From NCBI GenBank assembly GCA_016935885.1, contig JAFGQA010000204.1, forward strand, positions 1 through 7,891: a stretch of 7,891 nucleotides of DNA, in the 5' to 3' direction. The notes under the pieces are model-generated. The model was not told the origin of the DNA. It saw only the letters and a program-made list of their open reading frames with translations, and searched no databases. Source of the DNA: Phycisphaerae bacterium. GTDB lineage: Bacteria; Planctomycetota; Phycisphaerae; UBA1845; UTPLA1. How positions within the stretch are numbered: position 1 is the stretch's first letter; each line of letters starts with the position of its first letter. Made by a program: the position numbers and the translations under genes. Below, in pieces: positions 1-6,566 of the stretch.

Positions 1-118
1 ACTCAATCAAAACAAGACAGGGAGGCTTGATCGAGGGCTCTTCGAGAGGGGCTTGAAGCCAATTCGAGGGGGCGTTTCAACCGGCCACCCGGCCCGGTCG
101 TTGCCTTGTGCGCTGAAT

Positions 119-158
119 TCCGTTCTCATTTATTTCGCGTCCGTTCTCATTTATTTCG
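119..158. repeat. Two tandem copies of a 19-nt motif, 21-nt period
   Basis: The motif tccgttctcatttatttcg occurs at 119-137 and again, identical, at 140-158, with two spacer bases between copies. It is AT-richer than the sequence around it. A second, unrelated short repeat follows: agtgtagtg at 181-189 and 193-201. The position, about 110 bp past the 3' end of a tRNA gene, would suit the scar of an inserted element, but no integrase or second copy of the tRNA end is visible here. The function is unknown; the repetition itself is directly seen. Confidence 0.75.
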
Positions 159-236
159 TTGCGCACTAACTGCCTCCAAGAGTGTAGTGATAAGTGTAGT
201 GCCACGCTCATCGACGCTGATGACGGGAGGATAACG

Positions 237-259
237 CTCGCAAGTCCTTACCTTGCGAG
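237..259 (-). terminator. Stem-loop just downstream of tRNA-Pro
   Basis: An 8-bp perfect inverted repeat (ctcgcaag at 237-244, cttgcgag at 252-259) encloses a 7-nt loop. On the minus strand it begins 11 nt after the discriminator base of the tRNA, where a transcription terminator or a 3'-trailer processing structure would be expected. The bases after the hairpin on the minus strand are not a T-run, so classical intrinsic termination is uncertain. Confidence 0.4.
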
Positions 260-269
260 AAGATGTGAT

Positions 270-345
<76 letters not shown>

Positions 346-728
346 CCGCGTGGACCTTTGTCCCTCAACACGGGCTCCGCTCTCCAGGACCCGCGAAGCT
401 GCCAACCGTGTCCCGGATTATACGGCTCCTCACGCTGAGTCGCCAGGCTGGACTGAGCGGTTCACCGTGCGAAATCTTGACAACGAGAAGACGGACGCCC
501 AACCGACCTCCGCGGCCGCGCTCAGAAACGAGAGGCCGCGAGCGCGTTGCGGGCGGACCGTCACACGGCCCCTCCGTTGTCCGCTGAGGGGCGCAGGCAA
601 AGACGCCCGATTCCGTGAACTCTGTTCTACGGCGCGCCCGCTACGACCCCTGCTGGAGCACGCCTGGCAGGGCCGGACCCGACCTACTCACACGGCCAAG
701 AGTGCGAAGGCACCCTGCGATCGGCACG
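346..728. other. Gap between kinase 3' end and tRNA-Pro: no gene seen
   Basis: No reading frame here resembles a protein. The open plus-strand frame running through it is rich in Arg/Ala/Pro, as expected from GC-rich non-coding sequence and the antisense of the kinase. The gap holds the tRNA promoter and two GC-rich inverted repeats. One is cgcggcc at 511-517 with ggccgcg at 534-540, with a further inner ctc/gag pairing. The other is gcccctc at 568-574 with gaggggc at 586-592, loop 11 nt. Either could end kinase transcription on the minus strand, but neither is followed by a T-run and both lie more than 130 nt past the kinase stop. Confidence 0.6.
417..445 (-). promoter_or_regulatory. Probable sigma70-type promoter for tRNA-Pro
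   Basis: On the minus strand a perfect -10 hexamer TATAAT lies at 422-417. A poor -35 match (TGGCGA, 445-440) sits 17 bp upstream. Predicted transcription would start near 410, giving a leader of about 65 nt before the mature tRNA 5' end at 345. The consensus -10 and the position support the call; the -35 is weak. Confidence 0.5.
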
Positions 729-2021
729 CTACCCCAGCACCCAGAACCAGATCGCGAACAAGACGGCCACGAGCACGCACAACACACCGAGGGCGAGCCA
801 GCTCAGCACGGGCGAGACGAATCTCGGGCCGGTCTCGGTCGGGCCGGTGCCGAGGACGACCGTGCCGTCTGCCTCGTCGGGAACCAGGGCACGGAGCAGG
901 TCGGCGGCGAGGACGTCGGCTGACTGATAGCGATCCTTGGGATCGGCTTGGAGGCATTGCACGGCTATGTCGAGGAGGCGCGGCGGCCAGTCCTTGGGCA
1001 GTTGCTCGCGGCGGATGCTCTTGGCCTCGCGCTGGAGGCGGACCATGCCGCTACGGGATTCGGCCTGGATGAGACGGTCTCGCGTCATGACGAAGTAGAG
1101 CGTCAGGCCCAAGCCGTAGATGTCACTGGCGGGCGTGGCTGGCTCGTTGCGGGCCACTTCCGGCGAAATCCAGCCCGGCGTGCCGAGCAACCGCCCAGCA
1201 AGTTCGGGAATGCCTTCGACATCCTCGACGTGGGCCAGCCCGAAGTCTGTGACCTTCACATGACCGGAGGTGTCTATCATGATGTTGCCGGGCTTGACGT
1301 CGCGATGGACGACGCCCATGGCGTGGCCGGCCGCAAGGGCCGCGGCGACGTGCGCGATCACGTAGCAGGCCTGGTTGGCTGGCAGGGGGCCGTGTTGCTC
1401 GATCAGCTTGAAAAGCGTGATGCCATGGACACGCTCCATGGCGAAGAAATACATACCTTCTTCCTGGCCAACCTCGTAAACGGTGACGACGTTCGGATGT
1501 TGCAGACCGGCGGCGACGCGGGCCTCCTGGAGGAACATCTTTAGGCCCACCGACTTGCGATCTGCGGTCACGCGGCGGGGCAGGACCTTCAGGGCGACGG
1601 TCCGCTTCAGGTCCTGGTCGTAGGCCTCGTAGACATGACCCATCGCCCCTTGGCCCAGGACAGCCTTCAGTGCGTATTTGCCAAGGGTCCTGCCGACCCA
1701 GTCGGCGGCGAGCGGCTGGATCGGCCTGGCGGTGTCGCGGACCATGCGGCCGATCGACGAGCCATGGCCCGCTCCTTTCAGCATCGTGGCGCCGAGTTGA
1801 GACCAAGTCGTCGCGGCGGTTCCTAGGGCGCCGGCCACCGCGTCGGCGGCGTCTGCCTCGTCTCGCCAGACGTGCCCACAATGACGGCAACGCACTCGCC
1901 GGCCACGCGTGGAGGCCGGCAAGCGGTAGTACGCTTGACACTGTGGGCACACGACGCGCCTGGGTTGCCGCGCTCCACCGCCCTGTGAATCCGCAGTCTG
2001 GTTCTCGGTCGCCTCGGTCAT
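729..2021 (-). CDS. Membrane-anchored Hanks-type Ser/Thr protein kinase with MJ0042-type zinc ribbon
   Basis: Predicted eukaryotic-like Ser/Thr kinase of 430 residues. An N-terminal zinc ribbon of the MJ0042 type has CPQC (C25, C28) and CRHC (C45, C48). A linker of about 65 residues leads to a full kinase domain: glycine loop GQGAMG (123-128), VALK lysine K145, helix-C glutamate about E166, catalytic HRDVKPGN (239-246, D241), DFG (259-261), activation segment ending GTPGWISPE (280-288, SPE in place of APE), SDIYGLG (D300) and a late conserved Arg (R364). All catalytic residues are present and it is an RD kinase, so activation-loop phosphorylation is plausible. Residues about 403-429 form one hydrophobic helix at the very C-terminus, so the kinase and zinc ribbon should be cytoplasmic on a tail anchor, with no extracellular sensor domain. 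The ATG at 2021 is preferred over the in-frame GTG at 2030 because AGGTG lies 6 nt upstream of the ATG. The substrate is unknown, and it is probably transcribed alone. Confidence 0.93.
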   Translation of the reverse strand: MTEATENQTADSQGGGARQPRRVVCPQCQAYYRLPASTRGRRVRCRHCGHVWRDEADAADAVAGALGTAATTWSQLGATMLKGAGHGSSIGRMVRDTARPIQPLAADWVGRTLGKYALKAVLGQGAMGHVYEAYDQDLKRTVALKVLPRRVTADRKSVGLKMFLQEARVAAGLQHPNVVTVYEVGQEEGMYFFAMERVHGITLFKLIEQHGPLPANQACYVIAHVAAALAAGHAMGVVHRDVKPGNIMIDTSGHVKVTDFGLAHVEDVEGIPELAGRLLGTPGWISPEVARNEPATPASDIYGLGLTLYFVMTRDRLIQAESRSGMVRLQREAKSIRREQLPKDWPPRLLDIAVQCLQADPKDRYQSADVLAADLLRALVPDEADGTVVLGTGPTETGPRFVSPVLSWLALGVLCVLVAVLFAIWFWVLG

Positions 2022-2041
2022 CGCCGTCACCTACAATCAGC

Positions 2042-2070
2042 AGTATAGGGCCTTTACAGATCATCGCCGA
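2042..2070 (-). promoter_or_regulatory. Possible promoter of the kinase gene
   Basis: On the minus strand the hexamer TATACT (2047-2042) matches the -10 consensus at five of six positions and lies about 20 bp upstream of the kinase start. The -35 candidate 17 bp upstream (TCGGCG, 2070-2065) is weak. The predicted transcript would have a leader of only about 15 nt, still enough to include the AGGTG ribosome-binding site. Confidence 0.4.
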
Positions 2071-2275
2071 GCCCATATGGCGTGTCGCCTGCACAGCACC
2101 GTGGAGGTGCGCAACAGGCTGGGGGTATTTGGAGAGATCGTCGCATCGCTGATCTGGAAGGACGTGTTGAACACCGAGCGCGAAGGACCTTGCGCATTGC
2201 TGGATATAGCCGTCTTCCTGGAGGACGGCGTGTTCGCCAGGATCGAGAAGGCGATCGCGGTGCCGTCCGGCCGCC

Positions 2276-2453
2276 ACCCGCTTCAACGTTGCGCTCGGCC
2301 TGGCCGGCCGCGGGACGTTTCGCCGACGCCCTCGACTGTGCCCGGGCCGCTTTGCGGGACTATGAAACCTACGCCAAAGGTGCGGCGGACAAGATCGAGG
2401 AAACGCGTGGCTTGATTGCAGAGATCAAACGGCTGCAAGCCCAGGGAGGTTGA
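2276..2453 (+). pseudogene. 3' remnant of a TPR-type gene, frameshifted
   Basis: Read with one frame change, this stretch gives TRFNVALGLAGRG followed by RFADALDCARAALRDYETYA and KGAADKIEETRGLIAEIKRL, then a stop at 2451-2453. It resembles the last TPR helices and C-terminal tail of large TPR proteins: an alternating ADAL..ARAAL repeat, then a charged helix. The first part (2276-2311) is in one frame and the rest in another; removing one G from the GGG at 2312-2314 joins them. The upstream part of such a gene is missing. Upstream, 2077-2280 has a different open frame containing ALLDIAVFLEDGVFARIEKAI; it looks protein-like but I do not recognise it. The frameshift may be decay or a sequencing error. 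Family assignment is by pattern only. Confidence 0.5.
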
Positions 2454-2568
2454 CCGGATGTACGCGTCCGGCCGGCTTGACGATCTGCCGGTGTGGGGGA
2501 GGCCGTCGCCGGCGGAAGCGGCCGGGGGGCTGGGCGGACTCTGCGAGGGTCAGGTACCGGGGTGTTGG

Positions 2569-2740
2569 AGGCCCCGCCGATGGCGAAGGTCTCCCTGGCC
2601 CAGGTGATGGGGCACGAAACGCGGATACCGGCCTCCTCCAGCATCTGGTGCATCGAGCCGACCTGGCGATCGCCGTTCCAGATGTACACCGCCGCGCCCG
2701 GATCGAGCACCTTGTGCCGCGTGCTGGAGGATGTGGCCGC
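2569..2740 (-). pseudogene. Fragment resembling a DNA N4/N6 methyltransferase
   Basis: On the minus strand one frame reads VLDPGAAVYIWNGDRQVGSM, then HQMLEEAGIRVSCPITWARE and TFAIGGAS. This matches the general pattern of the middle of N6_N4_Mtase-type DNA methylases (as in ParB-methylase fusion proteins of phages): a hydrophobic strand ending in Y-[IV]-W-[HN]-G, a helix ending in EAG, then a strand ending in I-x-W-[AV]-[KR]. The expected DPPY motif upstream and the rest of the domain downstream are absent. The sequence degenerates into Pro/Arg-rich translation beyond FAIGGAS, and no convincing start is present. I infer a dead fragment of a mobile or phage-derived gene; a chance match cannot be excluded from pattern alone. 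Confidence 0.38.
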
Positions 2741-2780
2741 AAGATTAGTGCGACGGAGCGATCAGATGGGCACGAATCGT

Positions 2781-2892
2781 GGCGGGTCCATGACAGTTTG
2801 GGCGGGTGCCACTGGCAGCTTGCCTGCCAGTGCGTATGCCCCAAGCGTCCACCAGAGACACCACACGGGCGGACAAGCCGCCCGTGGCACCC
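2781..2892. repeat. Paired-palindrome repeat element, copy 1 (with leading module)
   Basis: The element begins with the module ggcgggtccatgacagttt (2781-2799), which recurs at 7811. It is followed by two hairpin units in opposite orientation, bounded by gggtgccac (2804-2812) and gtggcaccc (2884-2892). Hairpin A (2810-2832) has arms cactggcag/ctgccagtg and loop cttgc. Hairpin B (2864-2886) has arms cacgggcgg/ccgcccgtg and loop acaag. Hairpin B is close to the reverse complement of A, and the differences within the stems are compensated on the opposite arm. The spacer between them is 31 nt. The layout resembles REP/BIME elements or a small non-autonomous mobile element; no transposase is present in the window. 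Confidence 0.85.
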
Positions 2893-2931
2893 AGAATCGA
2901 ATGCCGCCGGAAGTGTCACAGACCCAATCGT

Positions 2932-3057
2932 GGCAGGGCAAACGCAAGGTCGACGCCTGGCCCGCGTGGCGATACTGAAAACCAGCCCGACGAGCGAGCG
3001 ATGGACTCAGGAAAGGGCTGAGAGCGGCCTTCCGACCATTCTTGTGTTTGCCCTGCC
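2932..3057. repeat. 17-nt inverted repeat with 92-nt interior
   Basis: ggcagggcaaacgcaag at 2932-2948 is complementary to cttgtgtttgccctgcc at 3041-3057 at 16 of 17 positions; the one mismatch could be a G-U pair in RNA. The interior shows no gene. The pair lies between repeat copy 1 and the fusA promoter. It may be the ends of a short inserted element, or two oppositely oriented copies of a dispersed repeat. No target-site duplication could be identified. Confidence 0.6.
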
Positions 3058-3084
3058 CATCATGGCGAGACGGACCGCCTTCGC

Positions 3085-3113
3085 TTGAATCGTGTAGTCC
3101 GTCCGGGTACGAT
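3085..3113 (+). promoter_or_regulatory. Sigma70-like promoter, probably for fusA
   Basis: TTGAAT (3085-3090) and TACGAT (3108-3113) are separated by exactly 17 bp, four of six matches in each hexamer. Transcription would start near 3120, leaving an untranslated leader of about 240 nt before the fusA ATG. No open frame in that leader (3120-3360) looks like a protein, and I recognise no riboswitch in it. A later promoter closer to the gene cannot be excluded; a tataag at 3327-3332 has no suitable -35. Confidence 0.5.
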
Positions 3114-3360
3114 AGCGACCTGCGGGTCGATAACTGCGAAATGTCGGATCATGGGGGATTCGCTGTCGGTGCCCTCGATGGCGGCATTCTTGATTCACTG
3201 TGGGCAGAGGATTCCTCGCCGAGATCGCCCGTGATCTGCCGGGACGGCGATCATCCAGAGGTCGCTTTGCCCGTCTGTTCATCCTTCGGTCGGCGGCGAT
3301 CCGGGAGCGTTGAGATTGTCAACGTCTATAAGCGGTAAACGAAAGAAAGCGTGCAACCTG

Positions 3361-5448
3361 ATGAGCGACTCGCCATTGAGCCGTTTGCGGAACGTCGGAA
3401 TCTCCGCGCACATCGATTCGGGCAAGACCACCCTGACCGAACGCATCCTGTACTACGCCGGACGCATCCACAAGATCCAGGAGGTCCGTGGCGAAGGCGC
3501 CACCATGGACCACATGGAACTCGAGAAGGAACGCGGTATCACCATCACCTCGGCGGCGACACAGGTCGCCTGGGACGGCTCGCAGATCAACATCATCGAC
3601 ACGCCCGGCCACGTCGATTTCACCGTCGAGGTCGAACGCTCTCTCCGCGTGCTCGACGGCGCCGTCATGGTTCTCTGCGGCGTCGCTGGCGTGCAGTCGC
3701 AATCGATCACGGTGGACCGCCAGATGAAACGCTACGGCGTTCCGCGTATCAGCTTCATCAATAAGCTCGACCGTCAAGGGGCCGACCCAGTCAACGTGAT
3801 CCGAGGCCTCGAGGAGAAGCTCGGACTCACGACCATCCAGGTGCAGCTTCCGGTCGGCCTCGGTGCTGATCTGGAGGGCGTCGTCGACCTCATCCGAATG
3901 AAGGCGGTCTACTTCGACGGCGAGTACGGCGAGAAGATGCGTTGGACCGACATTCCGGACGCCATGCGGGACGAGGCCGAAAACGCCCGCACGGGTATGC
4001 TTGATGCGCTGTCTCTCTACGACGACGAACTACTTGGAATGATGCTCGAAGACAAGCCCGTCTCGGAGGAGTTGATCCACGCGATTATCCGCCGCGGCAC
4101 CATAGGCGGCGACTTCACACCCGTCCTGATGGGATCGGCCTACAGAAACAAGGGTGTCCAGCTTCTTCTCGACGCCATCGTCCGCTATCTGCCGTCGCCG
4201 ATCGATCGCGAGGTGTTCGCGCTCGATCTGGCGAACGACGAGGCGGAAACCGTTCTCGATACGTCTCCGGACGCGTCGCTCGTGGCGCTGGCCTTCAAGC
4301 TGATGGACGAGTCGTTTGGCCAGCTCACGTTCCTTCGGGTCTATCAGGGTCGAATCACGCGTGGCGGAAGGTACCTCAACACGCGAGTGGGAAAGGCCCA
4401 CCGATTCGGGCGCATCCTCCGGATGCACGCCGACGAGCGGGAGGACCTGGATTCGGCCGCGGCCGGCGATATCGTGGCCGTCGTGGGTCTCGATTGCGTG
4501 TCCGGCGATACCTACTGCGGCGAGGGAATCAACTACACGATGGAGTCCATGTACGTGATGGCCCCTGTCATCTCACTCGCGATCGCCCCGGCGAGGACGA
4601 CCGACCGCGACAAGCTCGCCAAGGCCCTGAACCGCTTCTCGAAGGAGGATCCGACCTTCCATCTGTCGAGTGATCCCGAAACGGGCGAAACCATCATCTC
4701 CGGCATGGGCGAGTTGCACCTCGACGTCTATTGCGAGCGCATCCGCCGGGAGTACGCCTGTCAGATCGAGGTTGGCGCCCCGCAGGTCAGCTACCGCGAA
4801 GCGCCGTCGCAGAGCGTCGAATACAACCACAAGCACAGGAAGCAGACCGGCGGCTCCGGACAATACGCTCACGTCATCGGCAAGCTGGAGCCGCTCCCGC
4901 AGGATGGCGAGCAACAGTATGTGTTCGTGAACAAGGTCACCGGCGGTCGCATCCCGACCGAGTACATCCCGTCCGTGGACAAGGGCTTCCAGTCGATGAT
5001 GGCCAGGGGGCCGGTGGCGGGTTACGAGATCATCGGCGTGAAGATGATCCTCGAAGACGGCACGAGCCACGTGGTGGACTCGTCGGACATGGCGTTCCAG
5101 ATTTGCGCCCGCGATGCATTCCGGCAGGCGTTTCTGGCGAGCAAGCCCGTCCTGCTGGAGCCGGTGATGAATGTCCAGGTCGAAACGCCGTCGGAGTTTC
5201 AGGGCGCGATCATCGGCGACCTGTCATCGCGCCGCGGCATGGTCCAGGCCACCGAGGTCACGGGGCCGCTGACCACCATCACGGCCCACGTGCCGCTGGC
5301 CAGGATGTTCGGCTATGCGACGGACGTCCGTTCCATGTCCCAGGGCAAGGCGACCTTCACAATGGAGTTCGACAGCTACCGGCGCACGCCCAAGGCCGTC
5401 CAGGAGGACATCATCAAGGCGGCCAAAGAAGTCGGCAGGGTGAGGTGA
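3361..5448 (+). CDS. fusA: Elongation factor G, spdEFG1 / mitochondrial-EFG1-like type
   Basis: EF-G is the ribosomal translocase, a GTPase that moves mRNA and tRNAs after peptide bond formation. The 695-residue product is full length for the family. GTPase motifs: P-loop AHIDSGKTT (16-24), switch I ending ERGITI, DTPGH (80-84), NKLD (134-137), GSA (258-260). Domain II spans about 300-385, domain III 400-475 ([12 protein letters not shown]), domain IV 478-598 with tip loop [16 protein letters not shown] and the conserved His in [12 protein letters not shown] (H570), and domain V about 600-690 ([12 protein letters not shown]). The serine in the P-loop (canonical bacterial EF-G has AHIDAGKTT) and the overall pattern, for example MKRYGVP, FINKLDR and the leucine-rich stretch after GSA, match mitochondrial EFG1 and its bacterial relative spdEFG1. 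In Borrelia that form performs translocation while spdEFG2 handles recycling. The ATG at 3361 gives the family N-terminus; a TTG at 3310 would add 17 unrelated residues. The Shine-Dalgarno match is poor. It is a monocistronic gene here, without str-operon neighbours. Confidence 0.97.
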   Translation: MSDSPLSRLRNVGISAHIDSGKTTLTERILYYAGRIHKIQEVRGEGATMDHMELEKERGITITSAATQVAWDGSQINIIDTPGHVDFTVEVERSLRVLDGAVMVLCGVAGVQSQSITVDRQMKRYGVPRISFINKLDRQGADPVNVIRGLEEKLGLTTIQVQLPVGLGADLEGVVDLIRMKAVYFDGEYGEKMRWTDIPDAMRDEAENARTGMLDALSLYDDELLGMMLEDKPVSEELIHAIIRRGTIGGDFTPVLMGSAYRNKGVQLLLDAIVRYLPSPIDREVFALDLANDEAETVLDTSPDASLVALAFKLMDESFGQLTFLRVYQGRITRGGRYLNTRVGKAHRFGRILRMHADEREDLDSAAAGDIVAVVGLDCVSGDTYCGEGINYTMESMYVMAPVISLAIAPARTTDRDKLAKALNRFSKEDPTFHLSSDPETGETIISGMGELHLDVYCERIRREYACQIEVGAPQVSYREAPSQSVEYNHKHRKQTGGSGQYAHVIGKLEPLPQDGEQQYVFVNKVTGGRIPTEYIPSVDKGFQSMMARGPVAGYEIIGVKMILEDGTSHVVDSSDMAFQICARDAFRQAFLASKPVLLEPVMNVQVETPSEFQGAIIGDLSSRRGMVQATEVTGPLTTITAHVPLARMFGYATDVRSMSQGKATFTMEFDSYRRTPKAVQEDIIKAAKEVGRVR

Positions 5449-5754
5449 CGACCAAACGCTGGTGCGAGAAAGGAAACGCGTTTAACCGGGGCGGCATGGG
5501 TTACTTACTCAGAGCGAAAAGTGTTGAACACCACGAGTGCCGATGGGTGCCACTGGCGGCTTGTCCGCCAGTGTCTTGCGGGACAAAAGCACTGGCAGCA
5601 AGCTGCCAATGGCACCAAAAACGTCCAGTGTGTATCGCTCGGAGTAATAGCGGAGCCGCGCTGAGCGGCGGAGCTTACCCGTTGGCCCCCGCCATCGAAC
5701 CAAAGACAGACTGAACAACGACGAATGGCAACAGACTGAGAAGGGAATACCGCC
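5449..5754. other. fusA-to-Clp-N intergenic region
   Basis: This 306-bp gap has no gene. From left to right it contains a perfect 10-bp palindrome aaacgcgttt (5474-5483); the 12-mer gtgttgaacacc (5521-5532), also present at 2164-2175; the second paired-palindrome element; and a GC hairpin gccgc/gcggc (5655-5659 with 5665-5669). Next to the downstream gene is a ribosome-binding site, aaggga at about 5741-5746. No clear T-run terminator follows fusA and I could not find a good promoter for the Clp-N gene, so read-through from fusA is possible. Confidence 0.6.
5545..5616. repeat. Paired-palindrome repeat element, copy 2
   Basis: Same architecture as copy 1 but shorter, with a 16-nt spacer and no leading module. 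Hairpin A (5551-5573) has arms cactggcgg/ccgccagtg and loop cttgt. Hairpin B (5590-5611) has arms cactggcag/ctgccaatg with a 4-nt loop, one base shorter than in the other units. The outer borders are gggtgcc (5545-5551) and ggcacc (5611-5616). The imperfect pair in hairpin B (C opposite A on the plus strand) would be a U-G wobble if the minus strand were transcribed. Confidence 0.85.
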
Positions 5755-6471
5755 GTGCACGAACGATTCAGCGACCGATCGAGAAGGGCCATGGCCCTGG
5801 CCAATCAGGAAGCCGTGCGGCTCCATCATGACTACCTCGCCCCGGTGCACATCTTGCTGGGGATCCTGTCGATGGGTTCCAGCGTCGCGTCGCTGGTGCT
5901 AAGGAACCTGGACATCGATCTGGAGACGCTCCGCGACGAGGTCGACAAGCTCGTCAAGCCGGGTGACAAGGAGTTGCGCCAGACGAAGATGGCCCAACGG
6001 GCCGACACCCGTCAGGCGATCCAGTTCGCCATCGACGAGGCTCGCAAGTTCGGCCACAAGTACATCGGCACGGAACACCTGTTGCTCGGCGTCTTGCGGG
6101 AAGGCAGCAACATCCCCGCGCGGCTCCTCGTCGAGCGTGGAATTCGAATCGAACAACTGCGCGAGGAGATCCTGACGCTCCTCGGCTCCAGCACCCACGA
6201 AGACCACGCCGCCACCGCCCAGGGCCACGACCCGCTCGAGTGGCTACACCAACAGGAGCTGGCCAAGGCATTCAGCTCCCCCCGGCTCTGGCGCCGGCTG
6301 GTCCTCGCCGTCGACTCCGCCAACCGCCTCGGCCACGGCGAGATCGAAGACGAGCATTTATTGCTCGCCATCCTTCGCGAACCCGACAGCTTCGTCAGCC
6401 GGATGCTCGCGGAAAAAGGCGTCACCGTCGACTGGGCCCGAGACCGAATCACCCGAGCGTCAGCGCTCTGA
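5755..6471 (+). CDS. Stand-alone ClpC-type N-domain protein (three Clp repeats, no ATPase)
   Basis: The 238-residue protein is homologous to the N-terminal substrate- and adaptor-binding domain of ClpA/ClpC unfoldases. Residues 1-68 form the first repeat (ERFSDRSRRAMALANQEA, HILLGIL) and 80-144 the second (TRQAIQFAIDEARKFGHKYI, GTEHLLLGVL). A linker of about 30 residues leads to a third repeat at 175-233 (RRLVLAVDSANRLGHGEIED, EHLLLAIL). There are no Walker motifs; the gene ends with a normal stop, so it is not a truncated clpC by position. Such proteins may act as adaptors, decoys or regulators of ClpC, but the role here is inference. In ClpC the GTEH glutamates help bind phospho-arginine; the first repeat here has APVH (V31) instead, while the second (E107) and third (E200) keep Glu. 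The GTG start at 5755 is chosen because aaggga lies 8 nt upstream and the N-terminus aligns with ClpC. Convergent with pilT. Confidence 0.9.
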   Translation: MHERFSDRSRRAMALANQEAVRLHHDYLAPVHILLGILSMGSSVASLVLRNLDIDLETLRDEVDKLVKPGDKELRQTKMAQRADTRQAIQFAIDEARKFGHKYIGTEHLLLGVLREGSNIPARLLVERGIRIEQLREEILTLLGSSTHEDHAATAQGHDPLEWLHQQELAKAFSSPRLWRRLVLAVDSANRLGHGEIEDEHLLLAILREPDSFVSRMLAEKGVTVDWARDRITRASAL

Positions 6472-6503
6472 GCAAAGCCAAGGCACGTTTCCACTCGGCA
6501 ACT

Positions 6504-6566
6504 CTGTAGCAGCCCGATGCAAGACTGTAGCAGCCCGTGCCAAAACTGTAGCACCGGCGTCTCGCC
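6504..6566. repeat. Three tandem 21-nt units
   Basis: Units begin at 6504, 6525 and 6546, exactly 21 nt apart. The first two share ctgtagcagcccg; the third starts ctgtagca and then diverges to ccgg, where it becomes the left arm of the adjoining stem-loop. The remainder of each unit varies. They lie in the 113-bp gap between the convergent Clp-N and pilT genes and are too short and few to be a CRISPR array. Confidence 0.75.

Noticed and set aside
350..1072. 240-codon open frame on the plus strand
   Set aside because: Composition is Arg/Ala/Pro-rich, with no recognisable domain. It overlaps the tRNA edge and the antisense of the kinase, so it is a GC-rich shadow frame.
2164..2175. gtgttgaacacc, repeated at 5521-5532, as a possible operator
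   Set aside because: A near-palindromic 12-mer found twice, but at unrelated positions and not near a convincing promoter; probably chance.
1123..2286. 387-codon open frame on the minus strand overlapping the kinase
   Set aside because: It is the kinase sequence read in another frame, with low-complexity Arg/Gly/Pro translation. The kinase frame carries all the conserved motifs.
3310..3360. Upstream TTG start adding 17 residues to EF-G
   Set aside because: The extra residues do not belong to the family's N-terminus, and the ATG at 3361 gives the expected length and start.
4731..5714. 327-codon plus-strand frame across the fusA 3' end
   Set aside because: Out of frame with EF-G, Arg-rich, and continuing through repeat copy 2; no domain is visible.
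6504..6566. CRISPR-like array
   Set aside because: Only three short units with 21-nt period and no proper spacers; no cas genes in the window.
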